Source of the DNA: Porticoccaceae bacterium
GTDB lineage: Bacteria > Pseudomonadota > Gammaproteobacteria > Pseudomonadales > Porticoccaceae
Direction of reading: 5' to 3'
Assembly (NCBI GenBank): GCA_024644595.1
Contig: JAHEHL010000003.1
Location: forward strand, 1-64,000
DNA length: 64,000 nucleotides
Shown here: one piece after another, positions 63,730 through 64,000 of the stretch
How the letters are laid out: each line of letters opens with the position of its first letter
Position numbering within the stretch: the stretch's first letter is position 1
Notes under the pieces: generated by a model
What the model saw: only the letters and a program-made list of their open reading frames with translations
Database searches by the model: none
Told to the model about the DNA's origin: nothing
Made by a program: the position numbers and the translations under genes

Positions 63730-64000
63730 CTATCCCAGGCGGATCGAGTGGGCCGCATCTGCTGTTACAACCGAACCACTCATATAACTTGCCGCTTTAC
63801 TGGCCAGTAGCAAGATAGCACCGTCGAGTTCAGAGAGAGCACCTGCTCGTCCTAGAGGAAGATTGGCGAGATCAGCCTGGCCTGCTGGGGTCTCGTAATA
63901 ATCTGCCACCATATCGGTATAGAGAAAACCGGGTGCCAGCGCATTGACGCGAATATCGTGCTCGGCCAGCTCGTGGCCCATAACACTAGTAAGCTGATTG
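63730..64000 (-). CDS. Short-chain dehydrogenase/reductase, N-terminal part outside window
   Basis: The frame stays open to the right edge (NQLTSVMGHELAEHDIRVNA), so the visible about 90 residues are the C-terminal part of an SDR. NALAPGFLYTDM is the conserved segment after the YxxxK helix; GAILLLASKAASYMSGSV and the last 15 residues match the SDR end. Likely co-transcribed with the P450 gene and perhaps oxidises its alcohol product. Confidence 0.88.
   Translation of the reverse strand, partial: NQLTSVMGHELAEHDIRVNALAPGFLYTDMVADYYETPAGQADLANLPLGRAGALSELDGAILLLASKAASYMSGSVVTADAAHSIRLG

Overview
The window looks like the chromosome of a marine, aerobic gammaproteobacterium, probably Cellvibrionales-like (the SAR92/OM60/Spongiibacteraceae/Teredinibacter neighbourhood). 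This is inferred from a fused BioH-BioC protein as described in Saccharophagus and Teredinibacter, a DUF3094 gene beside the biotin operon, a split class II ribonucleotide reductase (NrdJa/NrdJb), the ybbA-ybbP/tesA divergon and a COX15-type heme A synthase. No rRNA, tRNA, CRISPR array, insertion sequence or phage gene was recognised.

Region 1 (1-13684, + strand) is a compact cluster of about 13 envelope genes. In order: a repeat-rich acidic exported protein (cut by the window edge), an exported protein, a membrane-anchored TPR protein, a membrane-anchored PEGA/SUMF1-fold protein, a small acidic exported protein, a MotA/TolQ/ExbB-type channel subunit, a divergent actin/Hsp70-fold-like protein, two tandem von Willebrand A (VWA) proteins, two lipoproteins, an M48 metalloprotease and a membrane-anchored parvulin-like protein. 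Both VWA proteins carry an ExbD/MotB-like transmembrane helix with a buried Asp. The cluster therefore looks like an ion-driven motor whose B subunits end in VWA domains instead of peptidoglycan-binding domains. It is my best candidate for an undescribed system.

Region 2 (13704-41439) is mostly housekeeping: a trpBA pair; nrdJab behind a tandem NrdR box; a hotdog thioesterase; an SO_0444-type Cu/Zn permease; a histidine kinase with a degraded ATPase domain; ybbP/ybbA and tesA; msrB; an EamA transporter; recJ; the biotin operon bioB-bioF-bioHC-bioD with a BirA-type operator; a molybdopterin oxidoreductase; ung; a MATE exporter; a COX15 homologue; and a small cytochrome c.

Region 3 (41647-64000) is an accessory catabolic island. 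It encodes a putidaredoxin-type ferredoxin and reductase, a complete acetoin/pyruvate-dehydrogenase-like complex (E1 alpha, E1 beta, an E2 with two subunit-binding domains, E3), a DUF35/thiolase-like pair, two Rieske oxygenases plus a Rieske ferredoxin, three paralogous zinc-free MDR reductases, three SnoaL-like proteins, two ABM-fold monooxygenases, an SRPBCC protein, a ThuA-like protein, an esterase, a GFA protein, SDRs and a cytochrome P450. Together they suggest oxidative breakdown of a cyclic compound (terpenoid, steroid or polycyclic aromatic type). The substrate cannot be read from the sequence. The island continues past the right edge.
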